Shown here one piece after another: positions 42,598 through 51,032 of a DNA stretch of 64,000 bases. The notes below the pieces were generated by a model, which made no database searches, was not told where the DNA came from, and was given only the letters and a program-made list of their open reading frames with translations. The position numbers and the translations under genes are program-made. Source of the stretch: Thalassolituus sp. UBA674 (lineage in GTDB: Bacteria > Pseudomonadota > Gammaproteobacteria > Pseudomonadales > Oceanobacteraceae); NCBI GenBank assembly GCA_002298335.1, contig DBNK01000004.1:77799-141798 (forward strand), given 5' to 3'. Each line of letters starts with the position of its first letter. The first letter of the stretch is position 1.

Positions 42598-43164
42598 TCA
42601 GTTTTTGGCGCGGCCTTTGAACTCCCCGGTACGGGTATCGATTTCGATGGCATCACCAATCTCGATAAATGCAGAAACCTGCATTTCATGACCGTTTTCC
42701 AGGGTAGCGCGCTTCATTACCTTGCCGGAAGTATCACCACGCACTGCAGGCTCAGTGTAAGACACGGTGCGCACGATGGTGGTTGGCAACTCAATTGAGA
42801 TTGCCTTGCCGTCGAAGAAAGTCGCTTCACACACGTCCGTCATGCCGTCTGTGATGAAGTTCAGGGCTTCGCCCAGGTTGTCTTTTTCGATATCGATCTG
42901 GTTGTACTCTTCATCCATAAAGGCATAAAGAGGATCAGCGAAGTAAGAATACGTGACCTGCTTACGCTCAAGAACGAGTGGCTCCAGTTTGTCGTCAGCC
43001 TTGAAAACAGGCTCCTGAGAGGCACCACTCAGGACGTTCTTCAGCTTCATTTTTACCACAGCAGAGTTACGGCCAGATTTGTTAAATTCAGCCTTGAGGA
43101 TAACCCATGGCTGGCCACTCAGATTGATGACCTGACCCGCGCGGAATTCCTGTGCAGTTTTCAT
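42598..43164 (-). CDS. efp: Elongation factor P, Arg32 type
   Basis: Relieves ribosome stalling at polyproline. 188 residues in three beta domains. The domain I loop reads NKSGRNSAVVKMK, putting Arg at position 32, the residue rhamnosylated by EarP, instead of the Lys34 modified by EpmAB. earP is the next gene upstream on the same strand, 53 bp away. The DTDP-rhamnose genes needed for the modification are not in the window. Confidence 0.97.
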   Translation of the reverse strand: MKTAQEFRAGQVINLSGQPWVILKAEFNKSGRNSAVVKMKLKNVLSGASQEPVFKADDKLEPLVLERKQVTYSYFADPLYAFMDEEYNQIDIEKDNLGEALNFITDGMTDVCEATFFDGKAISIELPTTIVRTVSYTEPAVRGDTSGKVMKRATLENGHEMQVSAFIEIGDAIEIDTRTGEFKGRAKN

Positions 43165-43217
43165 AGTGTGTACCGATTCACAGATGGTTGAGAAATTTGC
43201 GGCGCCACTTTATCCAG

Positions 43218-44339
43218 CTATTTGCAATATGTCATCAGATTTGTTACGAGATCGCCGTGGCGGCGTATGACTGTCTGCCACTTTCGCAGATGATCGCGCC
43301 ATTGCGGCAGTTCAGACAGCAGATATGACCAGTCAGCCGGGCGGCTTTCCGGCATGTCGTTCCAGCAAAAATGTGCCGAGCGTAACTCTGCTGCCAGAGG
43401 TTGCGGGCACTCCGCCAGCAGCAGGTCCAGCCAGGCATTCAGCTTGATGACATGCGCATTATCTTCCTGCGGATAGATATGCCACAGCAGCGGCGTGCCC
43501 AGCATCTGCGCGCGGATAAAAGACTCCTCTCCCCTGACGGCATTCAGCTCACACATAGCCAGCAGACGGTCGTACTCTGGCTGGCTCAGAAAAGGTAAGG
43601 ATGACAGGCGCAGCCCGCCGCGGGTACGTGTTCCGACGGCTGGCAGATCATCACCACACCAACGGTTCACACCAGCCATTGCCCGCCCCTGCGGCACCAG
43701 AAGATGCCAGCCTTGCTCCTGTACCAGCGCATCCAGCAAGCCATTGAGGGCCGCCGTTTCGTACGAAAACAGCGAAATATAGCGTTCGCCCTCAGCAGCG
43801 TGGATACCGCAGGAATTCAGGAATTCAGCCCGGGCGGTGGCGGTGGCCATCTCTGCAACCAGAGATTCAGTGCCCGCAGGCGGAGCCAGAAGTCCGCCGG
43901 TTCCTGCGGTAAATCCGGGGAAAAAGAAGACCTTTGTCAGCCGCCCGACCGGACTCTGCCCGAGATGAAAATCCGTCACCCACGGCTCTGCCGACAGATA
44001 CTCAAGATTGATCCAATGCGGTGGCGGGTTACGCTCCTGCAGTGCCAATGCCAGAGGAGCCGGAAGCTCGCAGGCAAAGGCTTCGATCACCACGTCGGCG
44101 GGAGATCCGGCTTCCAGACCTGACGTCTGTGCCGTCCAGTGAAATACCCGGATTCCCTGAACGGTCTGAACCTCTGTCGCGCCCAGAACCTCCGGCTCTA
44201 TCTGCTGAAAGGCGGCCAGATCATCCACCCACAGACTGACCTCCTGCCCATGATCCTTCTGCAGCTGCACCGCGAGGCGCCAGCAGACGCCGATATCGCC
44301 GAAATTATCGATAACCCGACAGAAAATATGCCACTGCAT
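43218..44339 (-). CDS. earP: EF-P arginine rhamnosyltransferase
   Basis: Inverting GT-B glycosyltransferase that moves rhamnose from dTDP-L-rhamnose to Arg32 of EF-P. 373 residues from ATG 44339 (MQWHIFCRVIDNFGDIGVCWRLA), which is the family N-terminus with the catalytic Asp in DNFGD. The frame stays open to 44930, but that part is antisense to the Tim44-like gene. The C-terminal nucleotide-binding block is ARVCELNAVRGEESFIRAQMLG-like (LLAMCELNAVRGEESFIRAQ), followed by PLLWHIYPQEDNAH. It is paired with efp, as in Pseudomonas and Neisseria. Confidence 0.95.
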   Translation of the reverse strand: MQWHIFCRVIDNFGDIGVCWRLAVQLQKDHGQEVSLWVDDLAAFQQIEPEVLGATEVQTVQGIRVFHWTAQTSGLEAGSPADVVIEAFACELPAPLALALQERNPPPHWINLEYLSAEPWVTDFHLGQSPVGRLTKVFFFPGFTAGTGGLLAPPAGTESLVAEMATATARAEFLNSCGIHAAEGERYISLFSYETAALNGLLDALVQEQGWHLLVPQGRAMAGVNRWCGDDLPAVGTRTRGGLRLSSLPFLSQPEYDRLLAMCELNAVRGEESFIRAQMLGTPLLWHIYPQEDNAHVIKLNAWLDLLLAECPQPLAAELRSAHFCWNDMPESRPADWSYLLSELPQWRDHLRKWQTVIRRHGDLVTNLMTYCK

Positions 44340-44444
44340 AGCGCTGCTGTCTCCGCAACGAAAGGCCGCCATTATAACGCCAACCCTGACTACAGGACCT
44401 GGCTTGAATCCGTTATCCTTCAGTCTCAACCAAACGAGGATGTT

Positions 44445-45251
44445 ATGAAAACACTGATTACCTGCCTGTCGGCAATGATTCTGATGCTGGGAATGGTGAA
44501 CGAAGCCCAGGCCAAGCGTTTTGGCAGTGGCGGCTTTGGCAAAAGCACCCCAACGACACCACAACGCGCGGCTCCGGCCAAACAAACGGATAAGAATCAG
44601 CAGCAGCAGGCGGCACCTGCCCGCACCGGACTGATGGGGGGCATGCTTGGTGGCCTGCTGGCCGGCGGTCTGTTTGCTTATCTGCTGGGAAGTGGTGCCT
44701 TTGAAGGCATTCAGCTGATGGATATCCTGCTGCTGGTTGGTCTGTTCTTTCTCATCAGCCGCCTGCTGCGGCCCGCTCCCCAACAGCGACAGGCGGCCGC
44801 TGTCGGCGTCGGACAGGGCCACTTTTTTCAGCAGGAAGAAGCCATGGCCGGTAGCGCAGCCGGTGCCGTCCCTATGAATCTGCCTGACGGCTTTGACGCA
44901 GACGCCTTTATTGCCGGTGCACTGGATCATTACCGTCTGGTGCAGCAGGCCTGGAATGAAGGAAATCTGGAGCTGATCCGTGAATACGTCAGCCCGGCGC
45001 TGTTTGATGCCCTCTCCGCCCAGCGCAACCGCCTGATGGTGCCACCCCAGACCGAAATACTGGATCTGGACTGCGACATCGTGCGGGCTGACGAAACTCC
45101 GTCACATCGCGAAATCAGTCTGCTGTTCCGCGGCCGTTGCAAAGACGATCTGGAGAAATCGGAAGACGGTATTTTCGATATCTGGCATCTGGAACGTGAT
45201 ATGGCGTCAAACGATGCACCCTGGATCGTGGTCGGCATCGAAGCGGAATAA
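44445..45251 (+). CDS. Tim44-like domain membrane protein
   Basis: 268 residues from ATG 44445 (GAGGA upstream); the open frame back to 44139 overlaps earP and is spurious. A signal peptide (1-23, ending NEAQA) is followed by a basic, Gln/Ala/Pro-rich stretch, a glycine-rich transmembrane segment (GGMLGGLLAGGLFAYLLG, about 67-85) and a second one (about 90-107). From about residue 150 it has a Tim44-like domain, with ALDHYRLVQQAWNEGNLELIREYVSPALFDAL. Bacterial members are common, with unclear roles in the envelope. Divergent from earP across 105 bp. Confidence 0.88.
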   Translation: MKTLITCLSAMILMLGMVNEAQAKRFGSGGFGKSTPTTPQRAAPAKQTDKNQQQQAAPARTGLMGGMLGGLLAGGLFAYLLGSGAFEGIQLMDILLLVGLFFLISRLLRPAPQQRQAAAVGVGQGHFFQQEEAMAGSAAGAVPMNLPDGFDADAFIAGALDHYRLVQQAWNEGNLELIREYVSPALFDALSAQRNRLMVPPQTEILDLDCDIVRADETPSHREISLLFRGRCKDDLEKSEDGIFDIWHLERDMASNDAPWIVVGIEAE

Positions 45252-45267
45252 TGCCTGAAAGGCGGGC

Positions 45268-45292
45268 AAAAAAACGCCCGCCTGAAGCGGGC
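45268..45292 (-). terminator. Strong minus-strand intrinsic terminator
   Basis: Read on the minus strand: GCCCGC, loop TTCA, GGCGGGC, then G and seven T. It is directional (no T-run on the plus strand). It lies about 240 bp beyond the stop of the PAP2 gene, so it ends either that transcript or a separate small RNA. Confidence 0.8.
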
Positions 45293-45437
45293 TCAAACGG
45301 AGTGCTATCACCGGCACAAGGGCTCTTCTGAGAGCCGGGTTGTGCCCGGAACCTGCCTGGCGAACTGCGCCACGGCAGCAGAGTACACTCACGATAGTGG
45401 AGATAAGATCCTGCTCAGATCTTATGTGCCCAGTATA
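45268..45437 (-). ncRNA. Candidate structured small RNA or structured 3' UTR
   Basis: On the minus strand, a possible -10 TATACT (45437-45432) is followed by several hairpins and then the intrinsic terminator. One stem pairs 45418-45425 with 45403-45410 (8 bp, perfect). A longer one pairs 45340-45346 with 45313-45319 and 45331-45336 with 45321-45326 (13 bp in all). There is no open frame across it. The -35 is poor, so it may instead be the 3' UTR of the PAP2 mRNA. It matches no RNA family that I know by sequence. Confidence 0.35.
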
Positions 45438-45529
45438 CACAGGTTGCGCTGGACGATAAGTAGCCACTTACACACGTCTGTATCAAATCGAGCCAAACAG
45501 ATAAAAACTTACACTTCTTTTTTGTGATA

Positions 45530-46204
45530 TCAGACAGTCACATTCTTCTGTTTAAGAATGACCCCGGCCAGAAGCCGGAAGGTGAAATAACAGAGGTATC
45601 CGGCGAACAGGGTGTCACTGAGAAAATGCCCACCCTGCACCATGCGGGTAAGGCTCAGAATTCCCCCGAGGACCAGACCAAGGGTAAACCAGCGATAACT
45701 GCTGAACACCCAGCCCAACGCCATAAACCAGAACCCCATAGCCGCATGACCGCTGACAAACGAGTTGCAGCCTTTCTCGCAGGTGCGGTTAATCACAAAG
45801 GCGGGGGTAAAGGTTTTATGTCCGTCGAACTGCTCAACGTTTTTAGGCCGGGCACGGTCAAAGGTATCTTTGAACACGTTGTGCACCAGAATGCCCGGGC
45901 CTGCCAGCAGCGTCACCAGCAGGAACACCCAGGCGCGGCGACGGCTTTTTTCCATCACACCGGGTACAAAACTGAATCCCACGGTCAGCAGCAGCACCGG
46001 CACAAGGAAATACGGCAGATAACGGAACAGGCCATAAATGCTGTCAGCCAGTACTGAGTTATCGCCCGCCCAGTGGCCGCTGGCCGGATCATAGAACCAG
46101 CTGCTGACAGTCAGATCGATCTGCGGGAAGGCAACAAACAGAACGGCAAGAACCAGAAAACTGAGCCAGTCAAAATGGCGGGCTAACAGGCTCATAAACG
46201 GCAT
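45530..46204 (-). CDS. PAP2 family membrane phosphatase
   Basis: Inner-membrane acid phosphatase of the PAP2 superfamily acting on lipid phosphates such as undecaprenyl diphosphate, phosphatidic acid or lipid A. 224 residues, about six transmembrane helices. The three motifs are present: KDTFDRARP, SGHAAMGF, and SLTRMVQGGHFLSD with the catalytic His. The loop between motifs 1 and 2 carries two cysteines (NRTCEKGCNSF), perhaps a disulfide in the periplasm. It follows der after 17 bp on the same strand, so it is the tail of the der operon. Confidence 0.9.
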   Translation of the reverse strand: MPFMSLLARHFDWLSFLVLAVLFVAFPQIDLTVSSWFYDPASGHWAGDNSVLADSIYGLFRYLPYFLVPVLLLTVGFSFVPGVMEKSRRRAWVFLLVTLLAGPGILVHNVFKDTFDRARPKNVEQFDGHKTFTPAFVINRTCEKGCNSFVSGHAAMGFWFMALGWVFSSYRWFTLGLVLGGILSLTRMVQGGHFLSDTLFAGYLCYFTFRLLAGVILKQKNVTV

Positions 46205-46221
46205 TTATCCTTTGATTGAGG

Positions 46222-47730
46222 TCAGTCCGGTTGGCGGTAGTTCTTGCGCAATTGTTTACGCGCTTTATCAATCTTGATCTTACGCTTGTTGGCCGTCCGC
46301 TCTACGGCATCCGCACGGCGTTTGCTGGAATGGCGGATTTCCTTTTTCTTCTCGGAGAAGGGGTTTTCTCCGGAACGGAATTCAAAGCGTACCGGCGTGC
46401 CCTTGATGTCCAGTACCCGGCGGAAGGTATTGGTCAGATAGCGGCGGTAATCGTCGGTCAGATCATTGGTCATATTACCGTGCACCACGATGATCGGCGG
46501 GTTGGAGCCACCCTGGTGGGCATAGCGCAGCTTCGGACGGCGTCCGCGCACAATGGCTGGCTGATGGCTGGCCACCGCATCCTCGAGAATGCGGGTCAGC
46601 AGGTTGGTCTGCCATTTGGCCATGGCCGACTCATAGGCTGCATCCACTGACTCATACAGATGACCCACACCGGTACCGTGCAGTGCTGAAATAAAGTGAA
46701 TATCCGCAAAGGTCAGGAAGTTAAAACGACGGTCGATCTCATCTTTGATGCGCTCTTTGTCGTCGGCGGTCATGCCATCCCATTTGTTCACCGCCAGCAC
46801 CAGTGCACGACCGGAGTTGAGCACGAAGCTGAGCATGTGCAGATCCTGCTCAACAATGCCGGTACGGGCATCAAGTACCAGAATACAGACGTTACAGTCC
46901 TGGATGGCCTGCAGGGTTTTGATGATGGAGAATTTCTCCGCCGCTTCGGTGATGTTCTTGCGGCGGCGTATCCCGGCGGTATCAATCAGGGTATAGGGCT
47001 GGCCGTGTCGCTCGTAGGGAATATAGATGCTGTCGCGGGTGGTTCCGGCTTCGTCAAACACCACCACCCGGTCTTCACCGAGGAAGCGGTTTACCAGTGT
47101 GGATTTACCCACGTTCGGACGGCCCACCACAGCAATCTTGATGCCTTTGATGTCCAGCTCTTCATGCTTTGGCTCGTCATCACCGGCTTCGTCTTCTTCG
47201 TAGTAATAGCCGGTTTCTTCTTCGATGACTTTCTCTTCGTGATGCAGTTCATCCATCACGTATTCGATCAGGGCAGCAATTCCGCGGTTGTGTGCCGCGG
47301 CAATCGGCAGCGGTTCACCCATGCCCAGCTCATAGAACTCGCTGAGTACCACATCCGGGTTTTTACCGTCGATCTTGTTGGCAATCAGGTAAGCCGATTT
47401 CTCCTGGCGGCGCAGATATTCCGCCAGGGTACGGTCACCCGCGGTCAGGCCCGCCGCCACATCGACCATGAAAAAGACGATGTCGGCTTCTTTGATGGCC
47501 AGAAAGCTCTGGCTGGCCATGGCTTCATCGATGCCTTCTTCCTGGCCACTGATACCGCCGGTATCAATCACAATGAAGGGATAATCACCGACTTTGCCTT
47601 CGCCGTATTTACGGTCACGGGTCAGCCCGGCAATTTCGGCCACGAGGGCATCACGGGTTTTGGTCAGCCGGTTAAATAACGTGGATTTACCGACATTGGG
47701 GCGCCCTACCAGAGCAATAACAGGAACCAT
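46222..47730 (-). CDS. der: Ribosome-assembly GTPase Der (EngA)
   Basis: Double-G-domain GTPase of 50S assembly. 502 residues: the first G domain starts MVPVIALVGRPNVGKST and the second has VGRPNVGKST near 212. A very acidic linker (KVIEEETGYYYEEDEAGDDEP) joins them. The C-terminal KH-like domain ends in a basic tail. Slightly longer than E. coli Der (490) because of the linker. It follows bamB by 70 bp in the same direction, the conserved yfgM-bamB-der order. Confidence 0.98.
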   Translation of the reverse strand: MVPVIALVGRPNVGKSTLFNRLTKTRDALVAEIAGLTRDRKYGEGKVGDYPFIVIDTGGISGQEEGIDEAMASQSFLAIKEADIVFFMVDVAAGLTAGDRTLAEYLRRQEKSAYLIANKIDGKNPDVVLSEFYELGMGEPLPIAAAHNRGIAALIEYVMDELHHEEKVIEEETGYYYEEDEAGDDEPKHEELDIKGIKIAVVGRPNVGKSTLVNRFLGEDRVVVFDEAGTTRDSIYIPYERHGQPYTLIDTAGIRRRKNITEAAEKFSIIKTLQAIQDCNVCILVLDARTGIVEQDLHMLSFVLNSGRALVLAVNKWDGMTADDKERIKDEIDRRFNFLTFADIHFISALHGTGVGHLYESVDAAYESAMAKWQTNLLTRILEDAVASHQPAIVRGRRPKLRYAHQGGSNPPIIVVHGNMTNDLTDDYRRYLTNTFRRVLDIKGTPVRFEFRSGENPFSEKKKEIRHSSKRRADAVERTANKRKIKIDKARKQLRKNYRQPD

Positions 47731-47800
47731 ACTGTCAGAAAACCTCAGCTGAAAAGGATTGAAACGGGTAACGCCGGACGCGCTACCCGTGAGAACAGAC

Positions 47801-49006
47801 TTATTCTATCGTGAGCAGCAGCAGCTCGCCGAAATTGGTGTACACCAGCAGACCGGCGTCAGTATCAATCAGAGTACTGCGGATACCGAAGTCACGTCCA
47901 CGGCCAAGGCGGCCGTTGGTGGCTTCTGTCTGCTGCGGGTAGTTAATATGCAGTGGACGCGGACGCAGGAAGATACGACCGGTCAGACGACCGTCAAGCT
48001 GACTCAGGATGTGCACATAGCCATCGGCATCGGCGACCGCCAGAGACGCACCGGTCGCTGTCACCTGCCCCAGTACGCGGCCTTTCAGCGCATCCTGATG
48101 CCAGGCTTCGGCACCATTGAGCATGTCATAGGCCTGAATCTCATCGTTATCCAGCCCCAGGTAGACGCTGCCCAGCGCCAGCTCAGGGCTGGTATAACTT
48201 GAACCGTCTTCTTCCCAGATGGTTTCGCCATTCGGGGTCAGTGCGGCAATCTTACCGTGATAAGCCGCTGCGTAAATCAACTGCCCTTCATAGGATGGCG
48301 TACCATCAACGTCGACCAGACGCTCCAGCTCAGAGCGGCCATCCGGCACACCGAGGCGCACATCCCAGCGAGGGATACCCAGGGTTTTATCCAGAGCCAC
48401 CACTTTACCGGTGGCAAAGCCTGCCACGACAAACTGATCCATCATCAGGGGGGAGCCAGTACCACGAACGGACAGCACCGGCAGACCGGCTTCATAGGTC
48501 CACAGCTGGCTGCCATCTTCGCGGCTCAGCGCAGTAACACGGCCATCGACCGTCTGCACGTACACCCGGGCATTGTCCGCTACCGCTGGCGCAACCGATT
48601 CACTCGGCAGCATAGCGCGCCAGAGCTCTTCACCGGTTTCCGCGGAGAGCGCCACCAGCGAACCTTCCATCAGGCTGATGTAGAGCTGATCGCCATCCAA
48701 ACCGACACCACCCAGAATGCTCTGGCCGAAGGAGGTTTCCCACAGACGCTTGCCGCTTTCCAGTGTCAGGGCGGACAGCGTGCCTGAGGTATCAGCGGCG
48801 TAAACGATGTCATCCGCTGAAACAGCGACGGTCATACGTGCGTGCAGAGCACCCGGGCCATCACCCAGACGGGCACGCCATTCCACCGACACTTTGGTCT
48901 CACCCGTAACATCCGGGAGTTTCTTGTCCGGCTGACTGGCACAGCCAGACAGCAGCATCAGGGCAGCCGAGGCTGCCAGCAGAACGCGCTTAGCGGCCAT
49001 TGGCAT
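47801..49006 (-). CDS. bamB: Outer-membrane assembly lipoprotein BamB
   Basis: Eight-bladed beta-propeller lipoprotein of the BAM complex, which inserts beta-barrel proteins into the outer membrane. 401 residues with lipobox LLSGC and repeated PQQ-like blades (for example GKRLWETSFGQSILGGVGLDGDQLYI, GEELWRAMLPSESVAPAVADNARVYV). The C-terminal blade ends TNFGELLLLTIE. The start codon A is the last base of the yfgM stop (TGATG), so translation is coupled. Confidence 0.96.
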   Translation of the reverse strand: MPMAAKRVLLAASAALMLLSGCASQPDKKLPDVTGETKVSVEWRARLGDGPGALHARMTVAVSADDIVYAADTSGTLSALTLESGKRLWETSFGQSILGGVGLDGDQLYISLMEGSLVALSAETGEELWRAMLPSESVAPAVADNARVYVQTVDGRVTALSREDGSQLWTYEAGLPVLSVRGTGSPLMMDQFVVAGFATGKVVALDKTLGIPRWDVRLGVPDGRSELERLVDVDGTPSYEGQLIYAAAYHGKIAALTPNGETIWEEDGSSYTSPELALGSVYLGLDNDEIQAYDMLNGAEAWHQDALKGRVLGQVTATGASLAVADADGYVHILSQLDGRLTGRIFLRPRPLHINYPQQTEATNGRLGRGRDFGIRSTLIDTDAGLLVYTNFGELLLLTIE

Positions 49007-49662
49007 CAGGCGTCCTCAGCGGCGGCAACCGCCAGACTGTCAATTTTTTCCTGCAGTGCCGGGTTCATCTGACCCAGAGCACGTGCAGCTTCCATAGCTT
49101 TCAGGTAAGCCTGACGGGCGTCGGCCAGATCACCCTGACGGTACAAAGCATCGCCACGGGCCTCTTCAATCTGAGGAGCGAACGCTGCATTCGGCTCAGC
49201 GGGCAGAACATCCAGGGCTTCCTGTGTTTTGTCCAGCTGAACCAGAGCCTTGGCCAGACGGGCCTGAGCCAGGTAGCGTACCGGTTCCTGATCGGTAGCC
49301 GCAGCCAGTGTGGTCAGCTCTGCTGCTGCTGCTTCGTAGTCACCGTTTTCGGCGGCGATACGGGCAATGAACAGACCCGCGAAATCCGCGTAGGAGCTGC
49401 CTGCAAAGTCGTTCTGCAATTGTTCAGCCAGATTCTGAATCTGCACGTTATCGGTATTCTGCTGCTGCGCGGCCAGTTCCAGCATCTGGCTGTAAATAGC
49501 CGATGCGGCTTCACCTTCCGCCTGTTTGTGGTCCTGCCAGAAGTTCCAGCCAAACACACCTGCAGCAGCCACAGCGATGGTCGCCAACAGGCTGGTGCCG
49601 TTCTCAGACCACCATTTTTTGATGATCTCTGCCTGTTCTTCGTCAGTACGGTACTCGGTCAT
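49006..49662 (-). CDS. yfgM: YfgM-family TPR protein, SecYEG ancillary factor
   Basis: Single-span inner-membrane protein with a periplasmic TPR domain that links SecYEG to periplasmic chaperones. 218 residues: a cytosolic start MTEYRTDEEQAEIIKKWWSENG, a transmembrane helix at about 24-42, then helical repeats from about residue 60. Length matches E. coli YfgM (206). Its order between hisS and bamB is conserved. Translation is coupled to bamB by a one-base overlap. Confidence 0.93.
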   Translation of the reverse strand: MTEYRTDEEQAEIIKKWWSENGTSLLATIAVAAAGVFGWNFWQDHKQAEGEAASAIYSQMLELAAQQQNTDNVQIQNLAEQLQNDFAGSSYADFAGLFIARIAAENGDYEAAAAELTTLAAATDQEPVRYLAQARLAKALVQLDKTQEALDVLPAEPNAAFAPQIEEARGDALYRQGDLADARQAYLKAMEAARALGQMNPALQEKIDSLAVAAAEDA

Positions 49663-49726
49663 AATTGTTCCAACAGGATCCTTATGTTTGCATTATCCGG
49701 CCTCAGGCCGGGTTTTATCTGTTAAA

Positions 49727-51007
49727 TCAGTTCAGGTGTTCGGTCAGCCAGTCCGGCAATTCCGCCTGCGGAATCGTCGCCTGTTCAAGGCCGCCACGCA
49801 GATCCTTAACGGTTACCTGAGACGCTGCGATCTCACTTTCACCTAACAGCAGCGCAAACAGGGCGCCACTCTTATCGGCTTTTTTCATCTGGCTCTTGAA
49901 GCTGCCACCACCGCAATGGGTCTGCACCCGCAACCAGGGCTGAGCTTCTCGAAGTTCGTCGGCGAGCAGTAATGACGCCATGGCCGCCCCCTCGCCCACT
50001 CCGCAAACGTACAGATCAATGGTCTGCATCACCTGCGGCGGAATCAGTTCCAGCGTTTCCAGCATCAGAATCAGACGCTCAACGCCCATGGCAAAGCCTA
50101 CCGCCGGGGTCGGTTTACCACCCAACTGCTCCACCAGTCCATCGTAGCGGCCACCGGCACAGACGGTGCCCTGGGCACCGAGCTTGTCGGTGACCCATTC
50201 AAACACGGTTTTGCAGTAGTAATCGAGTCCACGCACCAGACGCTGGTTGATCTCGTACTTCACCCCGGCGGCATCGAGAATAGCGCGCAGCTGAGTGAAG
50301 TCAGCACGGCTTTCGTCATCGAGATAGTCGTGCAGTTCCGGAGCGCCGGTCAGCAGCGCCTGGGTCTCAGGATTCTTGCTGTCGAGGACACGCAGTGGGT
50401 TACTTTCCAGACGACGCTGGCTGTCTTCGTCCAGCTGATCTTTACGCTCGGACAGATACGCCACCAGTGCGTCGCGGTAGCGCGCACGGGCTTCGTTACT
50501 GCCGAGGGTATTCAGCTGCAGGGTGACAGAATCACTCAGACCCAGCTGGGCCCAGAGACGCGCAGTGAGCAGAATGAGTTCTGCGTCGATATCGGGTGTG
50601 GCAATACCAAAAGTTTCCACACCGACCTGATAGAACTGGCGGTAGCGGCCTTTCTGAGGACGCTCGTGACGGAACATGGGACCTGTGTACCAGAGACGCT
50701 GGGTCTGGTTATACAGCAGGCCGTGTTCTTCACAGGCACGTACACAGCTGGCGGTGCCTTCAGGACGCAGCGTCAGGCTGTCACCGTTGCGGTCCTCAAA
50801 GGTATACATTTCTTTTTCGACGATATCGGTGACTTCACCGATGGAGCGCTTGAACAGAGCAGTCTGCTCAACAATCGGCATACGGATTTCGTCATAGCCA
50901 TAGGATGCCAGCAGGTCTTTGACCGTGCCTTCGAGATACTGCCAGACCGGGCTTTGTGCCGGCAGCAGGTCGTTCATCCCACGGATGGCCTGAATTTTAT
51001 TCGACAT
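49727..51007 (-). CDS. hisS: Histidyl-tRNA synthetase
   Basis: Class II synthetase. 426 residues from ATG 51007 (MSNKIQAIRGMNDLLP), the family N-terminus; the longer frame to 51061 overlaps ispG and is rejected. Motif 2 (RHERPQKGRYRQFYQVGVE), the histidine-binding blocks LVRGLDYYCKTVFEW and GGRYDGLVEQLGG, and motif 3 (GFAMGVERL) are intact. It lies 25 bp behind ispG in the same operon. Confidence 0.98.
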   Translation of the reverse strand: MSNKIQAIRGMNDLLPAQSPVWQYLEGTVKDLLASYGYDEIRMPIVEQTALFKRSIGEVTDIVEKEMYTFEDRNGDSLTLRPEGTASCVRACEEHGLLYNQTQRLWYTGPMFRHERPQKGRYRQFYQVGVETFGIATPDIDAELILLTARLWAQLGLSDSVTLQLNTLGSNEARARYRDALVAYLSERKDQLDEDSQRRLESNPLRVLDSKNPETQALLTGAPELHDYLDDESRADFTQLRAILDAAGVKYEINQRLVRGLDYYCKTVFEWVTDKLGAQGTVCAGGRYDGLVEQLGGKPTPAVGFAMGVERLILMLETLELIPPQVMQTIDLYVCGVGEGAAMASLLLADELREAQPWLRVQTHCGGGSFKSQMKKADKSGALFALLLGESEIAASQVTVKDLRGGLEQATIPQAELPDWLTEHLN

Positions 51008-51032
51008 TGTGTTCTCAGTTCCTGCCTGTTGC

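Noticed and set aside
44340..44930. N-terminal extension of earP
   Set aside because: It is antisense to the Tim44-like gene; ATG 44339 gives the family N-terminus.
45268..45437. 6S RNA, 4.5S RNA, tmRNA or RNase P RNA
   Set aside because: None of their conserved sequence blocks is present, and the length does not fit RNase P RNA or tmRNA.
46696..47679. 327-codon open frame antisense to der
   Set aside because: Shadow of a conserved GTPase.
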